IMG/VR virus record: IMGVR_UViG_3300025849_000022
Coordinates: 1 to 64,000 of that record
Source of the DNA: a virus
DNA: 64,000 nucleotides
Strand: one strand, 5' to 3'
In this document: piece after piece, positions 1-7,571 of the stretch
Layout of the letters: every line of letters begins with the position of its first letter
Numbering within the stretch: position 1 is the first letter of the stretch
Program-made: the position numbers and the translations under genes
The notes under the pieces: model-generated
Told to the model about the DNA's origin: nothing
The model's input: the letters and a program-made list of their open reading frames with translations, nothing else
Databases searched by the model: none

Positions 1-443
1 TAGAAAGTTCCATCTAAATCTTGTCCTGCTGAATCTGTTTCCCAAAAACTTCTAGGTTGACTAGATATTTCAAAATCACCATAGTGATTAGAACCAACAA
101 AGTCATTTGCAGGTTCATAATACATACAATGTATATCAACATCTGGATTAGCCTGTTCGTAATGCATGATAGCATTTAAAGGTGGGGACCAGGCACTTTC
201 AAAGTAACCAACAATAGCAGAAGTGCTGTCATTGATTTTTTCTAATTCTAAATTACTATCAGTTATAGGTACGTCCCATTTAGTACCCCATTCATCAATT
301 GCTTTATGATAATCCCATTCTCCGATTGGGTGTAAGGCACTTAATAATCCTTCATCAGATTCATCACTTGCTTTACTCCATATTGCTTCGACCTTATCTG
401 TAGGTCCTTCTATTACAATATGATTACTACACCAATTAGGCAT
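1..443 (-). CDS. Api92-like (DUF1281) ferredoxin-fold protein, 3' end cut by window
   Basis: The minus-strand frame is open from an ATG at 443 to the window edge, so at least 147 codons are present and the C-terminus is missing. The N-terminus MPNWCSNHIVIEG is the hallmark start of the Api92-like/DUF1281 (YubB ferredoxin-like) family, which is common in phages and plasmids and has no established biochemical role. Later text is rich in Trp and acidic residues, as usual for the family. The ATG overlaps the stop of the upstream 57-aa ORF (TAATG), so the two are translationally coupled. Family call is fairly firm; function is unknown. Confidence 0.75.
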   Translation of the reverse strand, partial: MPNWCSNHIVIEGPTDKVEAIWSKASDESDEGLLSALHPIGEWDYHKAIDEWGTKWDVPITDSNLELEKINDSTSAIVGYFESAWSPPLNAIMHYEQANPDVDIHCMYYEPANDFVGSNHYGDFEISSQPRSFWETDSAGQDLDGTF

Positions 444-616
444 TAGTCGTCTAGTCCTGGGTAGTAGTTATCCGCTTTTTCGTTGTAGCCATAAAACGAA
501 CCTTCTTTCTCGTCTTTAGTTCGTTTAGCCTTATCGCTTTTGTTACTAGCACCAAGCGGGTCAAGTAAAATCCTTTCCCTTCTAGACAGTTGTCTGTTTT
601 CTGGTTTGTCGTACAT
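443..616 (-). CDS. Small charged hypothetical protein (57 aa)
   Basis: A 57-codon ORF (starts MYDKPENRQLSRRER, ends PGLDD) fits exactly between the ligase and the DUF1281 gene. It shares a TAATG overlap with both neighbours, which strongly supports it as a real gene of the same operon. It is hydrophilic with a basic N-terminal half and an acidic end. No recognisable domain; function unknown. Confidence 0.65.
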   Translation of the reverse strand: MYDKPENRQLSRRERILLDPLGASNKSDKAKRTKDEKEGSFYGYNEKADNYYPGLDD

Positions 617-1887
617 TACAATTTCTCTCCTAGTTCAAAACCTCTAAAGGTCTTAAACCTTGGGAACCTTAGGCTCCATGTTTCATCTGCGTCTTGGCTT
701 TGAGTTGCCGCATCTGCTCTTATCTCAACTAACTGACCAATCACATTGTCCTGGTCTGCCCAAATTTGTTCTCTGTTCTCATCTGTAAGTCCACTACCTA
801 CATTAAGGTGGAAGAACTTACCGTCATCTTCACCTTCGACAACTAGTGCGCCTAGCAAACCCTCATTCTTTCCTGTACCTTCTTCAAGTGCTACCACTTT
901 GAGAGTTACTTCAATGAATGGCTTAATCTTTAACCATGCATGACTACGTTTACATTGATACGGAGCATTAGAAGGCTTTACCATTAGACCCTCATAGCCT
1001 TCTTCTAACGCAACTTTGTTCATCTCTTTGAACTCTGCTTGTCCTTGTTCAGTATCTAAGTCCATTAGTGTCGCCGCAACTAATTGGATTCTATAATTAA
1101 ATAGTGGTCTAATTGTTGTTAGCCTAATTCTTCGCTCTTTGGCACTTATTCCACTCCATCCAGCATTGAACTCATCTAGTGTGAGCATGTCAAATACTGC
1201 TAGGTAACTGTCCTCAGTTTGAGCACCTTCTTTCCTATGCACTTGCTTCATAAGTGTTTGGAAGTCTTCGCTCATTACCTCGCCATCAAATACAAGACCT
1301 TCGAACTCTGACTTGCTGAGTGCTTCGTTAATGTGTGGGAAGTTTTCCAATAGTTTTCCGTTCCTACTATATAAAGTAGCATCGCCATTTTGCACAATAG
1401 CAATAACACGCACACCGTCGTACTTATATTCAATGAAACATTCTCCTGTGATCTTCTTAGGATGTTTAGCACCGTCATGTGCTAACATACACCCGAACAA
1501 AGGAATAGTATCCTTTGCTACTTTGTTAAACAGTTTAGCACCAGTACCACAACGCAAGTCTTTGATTAGTATTCGTCTGTACCAATCGTTCCATTGCTCT
1601 ATTGTACTATGGTCTGCTATTGTTTGAATGGCATCTCTTGCCGCATGTCCAGTTAAGTCTCTGGCAATTAGTTTGTCTGCTAATGACTTAAATAAATCCC
1701 AACTAACACCTGGACCGTCTGTGTCTGTTGTAGGTACTTGCTTGACACCAAAAGTTACAAGAGGATCAAGACACATAGTAGCACCAGTGATAAACTCTTG
1801 ATTATCAATGTTTGCTTTGATTACGTCTTGCTTGAATAGAGAACTATTGTTGCTCTCTAACTCTTGTATTACATTCCATGGTTTCAT
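616..1887 (-). CDS. ATP-dependent DNA ligase (T4 gp30-like)
   Basis: Seals nicks in phage DNA during replication and repair using ATP. The 423-residue protein carries the nucleotidyltransferase motifs in order: motif I KYDGVR with the adenylated Lys155, motif III DGEVM near 201-205, motif IV EGYEGLMVK near 296-304, and motif V WLKIKP near 318-323. The N-terminal ~140 residues form the helical DNA-binding part, and an OB-fold would occupy the C-terminus. Length is close to T4 gp30 (487 aa) but shorter. It is the first gene after a consensus sigma70 promoter at 1918-1946, with a GGTAGGAG ribosome site, so it is probably expressed early. Most T4-like cyanophages lack this gene, which argues for a non-cyanobacterial host. 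Confidence 0.93.
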   Translation of the reverse strand: MKPWNVIQELESNNSSLFKQDVIKANIDNQEFITGATMCLDPLVTFGVKQVPTTDTDGPGVSWDLFKSLADKLIARDLTGHAARDAIQTIADHSTIEQWNDWYRRILIKDLRCGTGAKLFNKVAKDTIPLFGCMLAHDGAKHPKKITGECFIEYKYDGVRVIAIVQNGDATLYSRNGKLLENFPHINEALSKSEFEGLVFDGEVMSEDFQTLMKQVHRKEGAQTEDSYLAVFDMLTLDEFNAGWSGISAKERRIRLTTIRPLFNYRIQLVAATLMDLDTEQGQAEFKEMNKVALEEGYEGLMVKPSNAPYQCKRSHAWLKIKPFIEVTLKVVALEEGTGKNEGLLGALVVEGEDDGKFFHLNVGSGLTDENREQIWADQDNVIGQLVEIRADAATQSQDADETWSLRFPRFKTFRGFELGEKL

Positions 1888-1917
1888 AAAAACTCCTACC
1901 TTTTTAATTATATAACT

Positions 1918-1946
1918 ATTATACTAAAAACGGTACTAATGGTCAA
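1918..1946 (-). promoter_or_regulatory. Early sigma70-type promoter for the ligase operon
   Basis: Reading minus: TTGACC, 17 bp, TATAAT. The -35 is preceded by AGG (extended AGGTTGACC) and the spacer ends TTTTTAG. The leader carries GGTAGGAG just before the ATG. The -35 extension overlaps the TAG stop of the upstream gene at 1948. Confidence 0.85.
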
Positions 1947-1947
1947 C

Positions 1948-2310
1948 CTATTTTGCCACATTTTCTGGTGTTGTTTTGGCCTTGTAGTTAGCCATTGCTT
2001 CACTGATCATTTTACGAAAATCACCCATCAATGCCCATGCTCTGTAATCGCCTGTTGCTTGAATGTCAAATCCATAACCTGACTTGGTTGGCTTACCTGC
2101 TCTAAACTCTTCAGTGACATTTCCAAACACTACCTTAAAGTATTTCTTCTCGTAGTATTCTCCTCTGCTGTCACCAGTAATCCAAAATGCATCAGTGTTA
2201 TTAGCAACTGGAGTTAATTTAGCACCTGTACAATGTACAAGGAATTTTTTCAGTTGCTCTGTGCTTTGGTAGTCACTAGCAAGAACAGTTGTATTTCTAT
2301 CTTTAATCAT
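1948..2310 (-). CDS. Hypothetical protein (120 aa)
   Basis: A soluble 120-residue protein of mixed composition (N-terminus MIKDRNTTVLASDYQS). Its ATG overlaps the stop of the 171-aa gene upstream (TAATG), so both are read from the promoter at 2861-2889. No motif recognised. The segment VVFGNVTEEFRAG looks like a beta-strand pair, but no family can be named. Confidence 0.7.
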   Translation of the reverse strand: MIKDRNTTVLASDYQSTEQLKKFLVHCTGAKLTPVANNTDAFWITGDSRGEYYEKKYFKVVFGNVTEEFRAGKPTKSGYGFDIQATGDYRAWALMGDFRKMISEAMANYKAKTTPENVAK

Positions 2311-2825
2311 TATGCCACCTCCTGAACTTGTTTTAACAGTTGCGGATCTTTCTGATCAAACCAGCCATTAGCAGTTTTAAACTGACATGCATAGTCAGTC
2401 CTAGTGTTACCAAAACCAGGTGTCCATTGCTCAGCCTTACCAATAATGCTTGGAGCAAAATGAGTATATTCAGGACTGGGAGTGTGATGGGTACGACATT
2501 TCCACCCGTCCTTATAAAAGAACTCTACGGGTGTTTCCCAAGGCTCACAAATTGGACCCTTGCCGTCGCCATTTTTACCAAGTTCACGGATCTCCCAATC
2601 CAGGATATATTCTTCAAAAGCCTCGTTTTTGCTTTCAATAAGTTTGGTTAAAGTTGGAATACCTTTATGAGCAATCTTGTTGATTTGCCCAGGAGTAAGA
2701 TCAGTTACGAAATAAGTGCAACCACCTTTGTACTTCCAGTGTGCTTCGCTTACGCCATGCTCATAACCACTGTCATGTGCGGCATAGTTTTCTCTGTACT
2801 GGGTTTGTATTACTAATGTTTGCAT
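2310..2825 (-). CDS. Hypothetical protein (171 aa)
   Basis: First gene of a two-gene early operon. The protein begins MQTLVIQTQYRENYAAHD and is rich in aromatic and charged residues, with no membrane segment. The start is set by GGTAGGAG 8 to 9 bases upstream, inside the shared early leader. Proteins of this look occur in marine T4-like phages, but I cannot assign a function. Confidence 0.72.
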   Translation of the reverse strand: MQTLVIQTQYRENYAAHDSGYEHGVSEAHWKYKGGCTYFVTDLTPGQINKIAHKGIPTLTKLIESKNEAFEEYILDWEIRELGKNGDGKGPICEPWETPVEFFYKDGWKCRTHHTPSPEYTHFAPSIIGKAEQWTPGFGNTRTDYACQFKTANGWFDQKDPQLLKQVQEVA

Positions 2826-2860
2826 AATTAAACTCTCCTACCTTTTTAATTTATACAACT

Positions 2861-2889
2861 ATTATACTAAAATACTGGGTCAAGGTCAA
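2861..2889 (-). promoter_or_regulatory. Early sigma70-type promoter with duplicated -35
   Basis: Reading minus: TTGACC, 17 bp, TATAAT. The first bases of the spacer repeat the -35 (TTGACCTTGACC). The leader again contains AAAAAGGTAGGAG, as at the ligase promoter. Confidence 0.85.
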
Positions 2890-2895
2890 CCTTTT

Positions 2896-3129
2896 TTACC
2901 GGTTTTTCTGGATTAATTTGTCTTTTATTACACCATCTATGTCAGTGTATTGCGTTTTGAAGTACTTTTTAGCAGGATATGTAGGTGGCATCCAGTCTAT
3001 AGTAATGCTTCTTTTATATAAAAACTTTAACCATATTGTTTTACCATTAGATAATTTGCGTGGTTTCCATGCAAATACTTTATGCCATTGTGAATATCTA
3101 GGTTCGGTTGGATCGTAGGCTTGTGGCAC
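2896..3129 (-). CDS. Hypothetical protein (77 aa), GTG start
   Basis: Basic, aromatic-rich 77-residue protein (MPQAYDPTEPRYSQWH). The initiation codon is GTG and overlaps the TAG stop of the sulfotransferase-like gene upstream (TAGTG), indicating coupled translation. No ATG alternative exists near the 5' end. No domain recognised. Confidence 0.6.
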   Translation of the reverse strand: MPQAYDPTEPRYSQWHKVFAWKPRKLSNGKTIWLKFLYKRSITIDWMPPTYPAKKYFKTQYTDIDGVIKDKLIQKNR

Positions 3130-4031
3130 TAGTCGCCTCTTAGAGTAACATCGCCTATTTTAAGACCAATAGTATTTTGTAAAAATACACCTCTATTTTT
3201 GCCTTCTGGCATAAATCTATAACTTAATGCATCAGCAAGTAGTATTTTTCTATTGCCATAAAACTGTTTGAGTGGCCAGTTCTGCATTATATCTATATAG
3301 GCATCAGAACTAGGTTTTGGTAAATGACCAACATTACGACTTGGGGAATCATCTTCAACCATCCAATCTCTATTATAACCAAATGTTTCAAAATCCCAAT
3401 CATAAAAGTTATACACCATATCTAATACTTCTTGTGTATTATCTTGTTGCTCATAAATTAGTCGCCAATCCATTTCGCTTTGATTAAGTTTTCTAGTCCA
3501 AGGTGTAGTATTTTGCATAGCAACATGTTTTACATAACCATAATCTTCATGAAACTTCTTTCTAGTAAAATTATAAATGTCTTCGTAACGTTCATAACAT
3601 CCTATGTAGTCTACTCTTAAATTTGCATTTTCGTCTACTAGGTAAAGTATCTGAGGTGTTTTGTGCATACCCCATAAACTTGTTACAGTTACAGGATCGA
3701 GGTATGTTAATAAGTTAGATGCATCTTTTGGTGTACCTTCAAATCTCCATTTGCACCAGTATTCAAAACTCATATCAGAGGCCGCTAATGCTCCTGCTCT
3801 GCCCCATCTCCATAAACTAACTTCTCTACTATAAGGATTTCTTACAATAGAAAATTTTGTATTTGCATCTACATTATCTAAAAAGTAACATGCAGTTTGT
3901 ACAGGACTATGATTATCAAATAATTCTATGTCTGTGTTAGTTCCATAGTTTTCTAAAAACCTTTTATAAGAGGTTCCGCCTGTCCTAGGTATGTGTACAA
4001 AAAGTAAATCTTGTTCTGGTAGGTAAAACAT
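3129..4031 (-). CDS. Sulfotransferase-family protein (300 aa)
   Basis: Shows both nucleotide-binding hallmarks of the sulfotransferase fold: a PAPS 5'-phosphosulfate loop, HIPRTGGTSYKRF near residues 14-26, and a 3'-phosphate motif, FSIVRNPYSREVSLW near 80-95. The family transfers sulfate from PAPS to hydroxyl or amine acceptors, often glycans; the acceptor here is unknown. It is the largest of five such proteins in the window and resembles the 56-57 kb pair (RNPYSR) more than the 20 kb pair (RDPxER). Coupled by TAATG to the 105-aa ORF upstream. Divergent enough that enzymatic activity needs testing. Confidence 0.75.
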   Translation of the reverse strand: MFYLPEQDLLFVHIPRTGGTSYKRFLENYGTNTDIELFDNHSPVQTACYFLDNVDANTKFSIVRNPYSREVSLWRWGRAGALAASDMSFEYWCKWRFEGTPKDASNLLTYLDPVTVTSLWGMHKTPQILYLVDENANLRVDYIGCYERYEDIYNFTRKKFHEDYGYVKHVAMQNTTPWTRKLNQSEMDWRLIYEQQDNTQEVLDMVYNFYDWDFETFGYNRDWMVEDDSPSRNVGHLPKPSSDAYIDIMQNWPLKQFYGNRKILLADALSYRFMPEGKNRGVFLQNTIGLKIGDVTLRGD

Positions 4032-4348
4032 TAATCTTCAAATCTATCTAATAATTTTTTTGTTTCACCTGTAACAAATTTTTCTACTTTTTTAATGTTA
4101 AGAAAAACTTCTACAGATGTTGTTTCTTGGTTCCATATTTTTGAGAGAGGTGATACTACACTCGGATTTAATGGTATTGGTCCATTTATCTGTTGTCCTG
4201 TTTGCTCACTTATGTTACCATTCTTATCAGTCAAAACAATCTTGTCGACAAAAACATTAGGTATCTCTGTCGTAAAGATATCTTTCAACAATTTGTCGAA
4301 GTTGCTAAGTTGGGAATTGTGAGTAAGGATTAATTTCCTTTTGCTCAT
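4031..4348 (-). CDS. Hypothetical protein (105 aa)
   Basis: A 105-residue soluble protein (MSKRKLILTHNSQ...) between the sulfotransferase-like gene and an acidic/basic-tailed protein. It has a GGGAG ribosome site ahead of its ATG and overlaps the next gene by TAATG. The end (KKLLDRFED) is helical. No recognised family; it may be a virion component given the late-type promoter at 5324, but this is inference. Confidence 0.65.
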   Translation of the reverse strand: MSKRKLILTHNSQLSNFDKLLKDIFTTEIPNVFVDKIVLTDKNGNISEQTGQQINGPIPLNPSVVSPLSKIWNQETTSVEVFLNIKKVEKFVTGETKKLLDRFED

Positions 4349-4357
4349 TGCTCCCTT

Positions 4358-4990
4358 CTATATTGCTGACTTTTTTGGTCTGCCTGGTTTTGGCTTTGGC
4401 CTTAATTCAGGTGCTCTTGCGTATGCTTCTTCTCTTTTACTATTAGCATCTGCAATCATTTGCTGTTGAACTCTTTCAACATCCTGCTCAATCATATTAG
4501 CCTGTTCCAATAAACCCTTTGCAATACCTAATTGTTCTTCTGCTTCTCTTTCTGATAATTGTCTAGGTCTTTCAACTTGATTAATAGCATCAATCTCAGA
4601 TGTATCAGCAAGATTAGGTTTATCTGCTTCTTTACCTGCTTCGATTGTTGCAATTGAATCATTAAGAGCAGTTAATGGTACTTCGTCTTTTGGAGTAGGT
4701 AACATTATAACTTCGCTTACAGGTGCTTTGGTAATCATACCATCTGCGTGTAAGGCCTGTAACATTACTCTACCATCGCTAAAGTTTCTGCCGTTTAGGA
4801 CCTGTGCTAAATCGCTATTTGTCTGTGCTTCATCGCTATCTACAACTGAAATTAATTCATCATGTTGAGTAGCACTAAGTTCGCCTGACATAATTAATAG
4901 AGCATTTTCTGGTTCACCCGGAACTTCTCTAAATAGCACTAGACACTTTCTTTCGTTCCATTTAGCAACGTGTTTTGTTATACTTGGCAT
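4358..4990 (-). CDS. Hypothetical protein with basic PGRPKK tail (210 aa)
   Basis: The open frame extends further upstream, but the ATG at 4990 (MPSITKHVAKWNERK) is preceded by GGAGAATA and follows directly on the stop of the upstream gene, so it is taken as the start. The N-terminal ~100 residues look globular. Residues ~140-190 are a Glu/Gln-rich probable coiled coil, and the C-terminus ends in a basic PKPKPGRPKKSAI tail, suggesting nucleic-acid or virion-surface contact. Read from the late-type element at 5324-5331 with its neighbour. No family named. Confidence 0.65.
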   Translation of the reverse strand: MPSITKHVAKWNERKCLVLFREVPGEPENALLIMSGELSATQHDELISVVDSDEAQTNSDLAQVLNGRNFSDGRVMLQALHADGMITKAPVSEVIMLPTPKDEVPLTALNDSIATIEAGKEADKPNLADTSEIDAINQVERPRQLSEREAEEQLGIAKGLLEQANMIEQDVERVQQQMIADANSKREEAYARAPELRPKPKPGRPKKSAI

Positions 4991-4991
4991 A

Positions 4992-5294
4992 TTATTCTCC
5001 TTCGGCAGGAGCCTCTGCCTCTGCTTCTGTTGTTGCATTGTTGGCCACTTCAGCCTCTGCTTGTTGACTCTGTGCAACTATGTTTAAAAAGTTGTTTAAC
5101 CTATCAAAGACAGCACCTACTTGCGATGCTTCTGCACCTCTGAATGCTCCTCTGCTTACTGCTAAATCAACGATTTGTAATAATGCATTGAGTTCCTCTA
5201 GGCTTAGTGAAGCCTGTTGTTGCTCAGGTGCATCCCCTTCTACTGATTGCTCAACTTCATCGTTTACAATCTCTGTGTTTTCTGTATCTGCCAT
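4992..5294 (-). CDS. Acidic conserved phage protein (100 aa)
   Basis: Start chosen at MADTENTE (5294), which has GGAGG 6 bases upstream; a further upstream in-frame ATG lies in the ribosome site itself. Acidic termini flank a helical core (LNALLQIVDLAVSRGAFRG...VGAVFDRLNNFL). The core is of a type I associate with marine T4-like phage hypothetical proteins. It is strongly acidic, soluble and of unknown role. Confidence 0.7.
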   Translation of the reverse strand: MADTENTEIVNDEVEQSVEGDAPEQQQASLSLEELNALLQIVDLAVSRGAFRGAEASQVGAVFDRLNNFLNIVAQSQQAEAEVANNATTEAEAEAPAEGE

Positions 5295-5323
5295 TTTTTC
5301 CTCCAATGGTAATTTACAAGTAT

Positions 5324-5331
5324 TATTTATT
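5324..5331 (-). promoter_or_regulatory. Late-type promoter element (AATAAATA)
   Basis: Reading minus AATAAATA, one base off the T4 late consensus TATAAATA, 29 bases before the ATG at 5294, which has its own GGAGG. Likely drives the 5294-2896 cluster. Confidence 0.5.
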
Positions 5332-5342
5332 AACTGATGTTT

Positions 5343-6113
5343 TTATGTGAACGATAAAAAGGTCTCAATTCCTAGTTGATTGTAGTTATTAAAGGTCATT
5401 TTGGCACCACTTAGTGTGCCACCTTTACCACTGCCAGTATCTAAGAATATTACTCTTTCTTCTTTCTTGGTGTAATATACTAAAGGCATTTTTAAGTTGT
5501 CTTCGAAATCAGGTTCACTTTTTAACGGTGATCTGTCGTGTCCAACAAATACAATTTGCCCTTTGGGTATTGCTTCTGCCCAATCATATACTCTATGAGC
5601 ATACATTTGACCCTTCCACTCGACTTGTTTTGAGTTATCTACTTGCCCGTATAAGAATACACTTTCCATAGACTTCTTAGTTATTTTTTTGGTTTCCCAA
5701 AACTCAGGATGTACCCCACCATGTGTAAAGAAAAAGTTTTTGTAACTAGCATAAAATGGTTGTTGTGAACCAACGTACAATACAAGATCTCTAAATAAGT
5801 CTATACCAAAGTCAACTCTTGCTAGAGTATCTCTTTGAGGTTTACCTAACTTAACATCATTGCCTTTTGCCCAACGAAAAAGTTTGTTATCGTGGTTACC
5901 TTGTAAAATAGTACCGTGCCCAGCATCAATTATTTCTTTTGCTAACAGCATGGTTTCTAAAGGCTTTGGACCGTAATCTAATATATCACCTAATTGCAGG
6001 TAATATAAATTGTGTTTACGAGCATATGAATATGAAGTAGCAAAGTCAGAGAATACTGAGTGAACATCGCCCACTACAAGTATACCTTTATAACTTTCTA
6101 AATTAAGTTCCAT
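5343..6113 (-). CDS. Calcineurin-like metallophosphoesterase (256 aa)
   Basis: Contains the metallophosphoesterase motifs in order: GDVH near residues 15-18, GDILDYG near 42-48, GNHD near 72-75, a mid-chain THGGVHP near 130, and GHDRS near 190. This is the di-metal PP2A/Ap4A-hydrolase superfamily; the substrate (phosphoprotein, nucleotide or nucleic-acid phosphate) cannot be told from sequence. T4 and lambda encode related phosphatases. Single gene behind a consensus early promoter with a TAGGAG site. Family firm, substrate unknown. Confidence 0.85.
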   Translation of the reverse strand: MELNLESYKGILVVGDVHSVFSDFATSYSYARKHNLYYLQLGDILDYGPKPLETMLLAKEIIDAGHGTILQGNHDNKLFRWAKGNDVKLGKPQRDTLARVDFGIDLFRDLVLYVGSQQPFYASYKNFFFTHGGVHPEFWETKKITKKSMESVFLYGQVDNSKQVEWKGQMYAHRVYDWAEAIPKGQIVFVGHDRSPLKSEPDFEDNLKMPLVYYTKKEERVIFLDTGSGKGGTLSGAKMTFNNYNQLGIETFLSFT

Positions 6114-6143
6114 AACTCCTACTCAACTACTTAATACACATAT

Positions 6144-6172
6144 ATTATACTAAAAATAAGGGTGCAAGTCAA
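6144..6172 (-). promoter_or_regulatory. Early sigma70-type promoter for the phosphatase gene
   Basis: Reading minus: TTGACT, 17 bp ending TTTTTAG, TATAAT, then a ~30-base leader with GTAGGAG before the ATG at 6113. Confidence 0.85.
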
Positions 6173-6175
6173 TGA

Positions 6176-7249
6176 CTATTTCCAGTAACTTTCTAACTTG
6201 CCTTCTCTAACTAGGTCTTGGCTCACACAATGTGGACCACCTGCTAGTGTTCTCATATGACGCATTTGGACAGGCACAGGTGTTACACCATGTTTTTCCA
6301 TGGCTTTCATTAAATGTATTTCGTCATCTGGTACAAGTACATGCTGTGGATCTATACTTAATACATTCATACCAATCCACGCACTTGCTGGAGCATAGTC
6401 TTCCAAGCATGGTTGTCCTACACACATTTCTTCTGTGTACCAAATCTTATCCCAATCTTTGTATATAGCAGGCACCTTATCTTTATCAACCCTACTAGCA
6501 TTTAAAACTACTAGTCCAGGTCTCAGTGGCATAATGGTACTGTCAACATGAGCCCAACTATATAAGTCATGCATCATGTGTACTTTAAATTCGGGTCCTA
6601 GTGCGTTCTGTAACCACTTAGCACCCATTTCATTGCCTGTATTGGATATAAGATACAGTATATCATAACCCATGCGTATGAGGTTAGCAGGGTCTAGTAT
6701 AGGTTCATTATTGTTTACACTAGGGTCTCTGCCTGGCTGTATTTTAAATAAGTCATCTTGTAAACGTGGCTTAGGCATCTGTAACCAATTAGCACCACTC
6801 ATCATCTTCTCTTGGAATAAGTCTCTAAACAAGAATGTTTCGTGGTACCTTGCCCTCAAACTCATAGCACCTTCTATGATTTTATCACCTATTACAGTAA
6901 CACTATCACGTGGACAGTATGCTTCGTATTGGTCAGTGTCCCATAAGCCGTTGCTAACGTTTGCTGTAAAGTCCACAGCATTTAGGTTAGGTCTATGTAC
7001 CTTAACACCGAAATCGTTGCTTAGAACGTTACACAATGCGTCTAAATCCTCTTCTGCTTCGGTATATACATGCTCTGGGTATCTACCCTTAGGCATTTGT
7101 GCATACTCTTCAGGACTTAAATTAGCATAATTGGTGGCGTGATGTGAGAGGTCACCATGAGGAATATTGGCGTCTACGGCCGTTCCTATTATTACTTCTT
7201 TAAGGGGATCCCACTCGTTACAGGACCATAGAATGTTATTCTGCGTCAT
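6176..7249 (-). CDS. Glycine/inosamine amidinotransferase-family protein (357 aa)
   Basis: Matches the L-arginine:glycine amidinotransferase superfamily. It has the N-terminal NEWDPLKEVIIG signature, an acidic active-site segment EPILDPANLIRMG (Asp186, equivalent to FDAAD in the family), AHVDST with His234/Asp236, and the nucleophile segment GGPHCVSQD with Cys341. The family moves an amidino group from arginine to an amine, making guanidino compounds. The second Asp of the FDAAD motif is Asn here. Full length for the family. Overlaps the 111-aa gene upstream by 14 bases. The phage acceptor is unknown; a guanidinylated metabolite or surface sugar are options. Confidence 0.85.
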   Translation of the reverse strand: MTQNNILWSCNEWDPLKEVIIGTAVDANIPHGDLSHHATNYANLSPEEYAQMPKGRYPEHVYTEAEEDLDALCNVLSNDFGVKVHRPNLNAVDFTANVSNGLWDTDQYEAYCPRDSVTVIGDKIIEGAMSLRARYHETFLFRDLFQEKMMSGANWLQMPKPRLQDDLFKIQPGRDPSVNNNEPILDPANLIRMGYDILYLISNTGNEMGAKWLQNALGPEFKVHMMHDLYSWAHVDSTIMPLRPGLVVLNASRVDKDKVPAIYKDWDKIWYTEEMCVGQPCLEDYAPASAWIGMNVLSIDPQHVLVPDDEIHLMKAMEKHGVTPVPVQMRHMRTLAGGPHCVSQDLVREGKLESYWK

Positions 7250-7571
7250 GTGTAGTATTTACTACTACTGACTCAATTGTGCCTATATTATCTGGTTTTT
7301 TGCTGGGTGCTCTGGCTAACTCTATAAATGTAAGCATGTCACCGGTGTTCTCAAAGTAAATTCTCCATATATTGTCGCTACCAAGTGTAGACATATAGAG
7401 TAAACCTTGTCCATACTCATCGAAGTGCGATACTAAATCAAATATAGTATCGTCTTCCATTGTATTAGAATAAATGCAGATTTTGTTTTTCATTAGGTTC
7501 TCATAGGTTAGAGTACCTTTTAAACCTTCTAGTTCACCTGCGCCTAATTTTTTACTTACGTGAATCTTCAT
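7236..7571 (-). CDS. Hypothetical protein (111 aa)
   Basis: A 111-residue soluble protein (MKIHVSKKLGAGELEG) joined to the VWA gene upstream by an ATGA overlap and to the amidinotransferase downstream by a 14-base overlap. No motif recognised. Its position suggests co-expression with the VWA/MoxR pair or with the amidinotransferase. Confidence 0.65.
   Translation of the reverse strand: MKIHVSKKLGAGELEGLKGTLTYENLMKNKICIYSNTMEDDTIFDLVSHFDEYGQGLLYMSTLGSDNIWRIYFENTGDMLTFIELARAPSKKPDNIGTIESVVVNTTHDAE

Noticed and set aside
4991-5077. Upstream extension of the 210-aa protein (start at 5077)
   Set aside because: The extra residues are the frame-shifted reading of the 3' end of the neighbouring Ala/Glu-rich gene; the ATG at 4990 has its own ribosome site.
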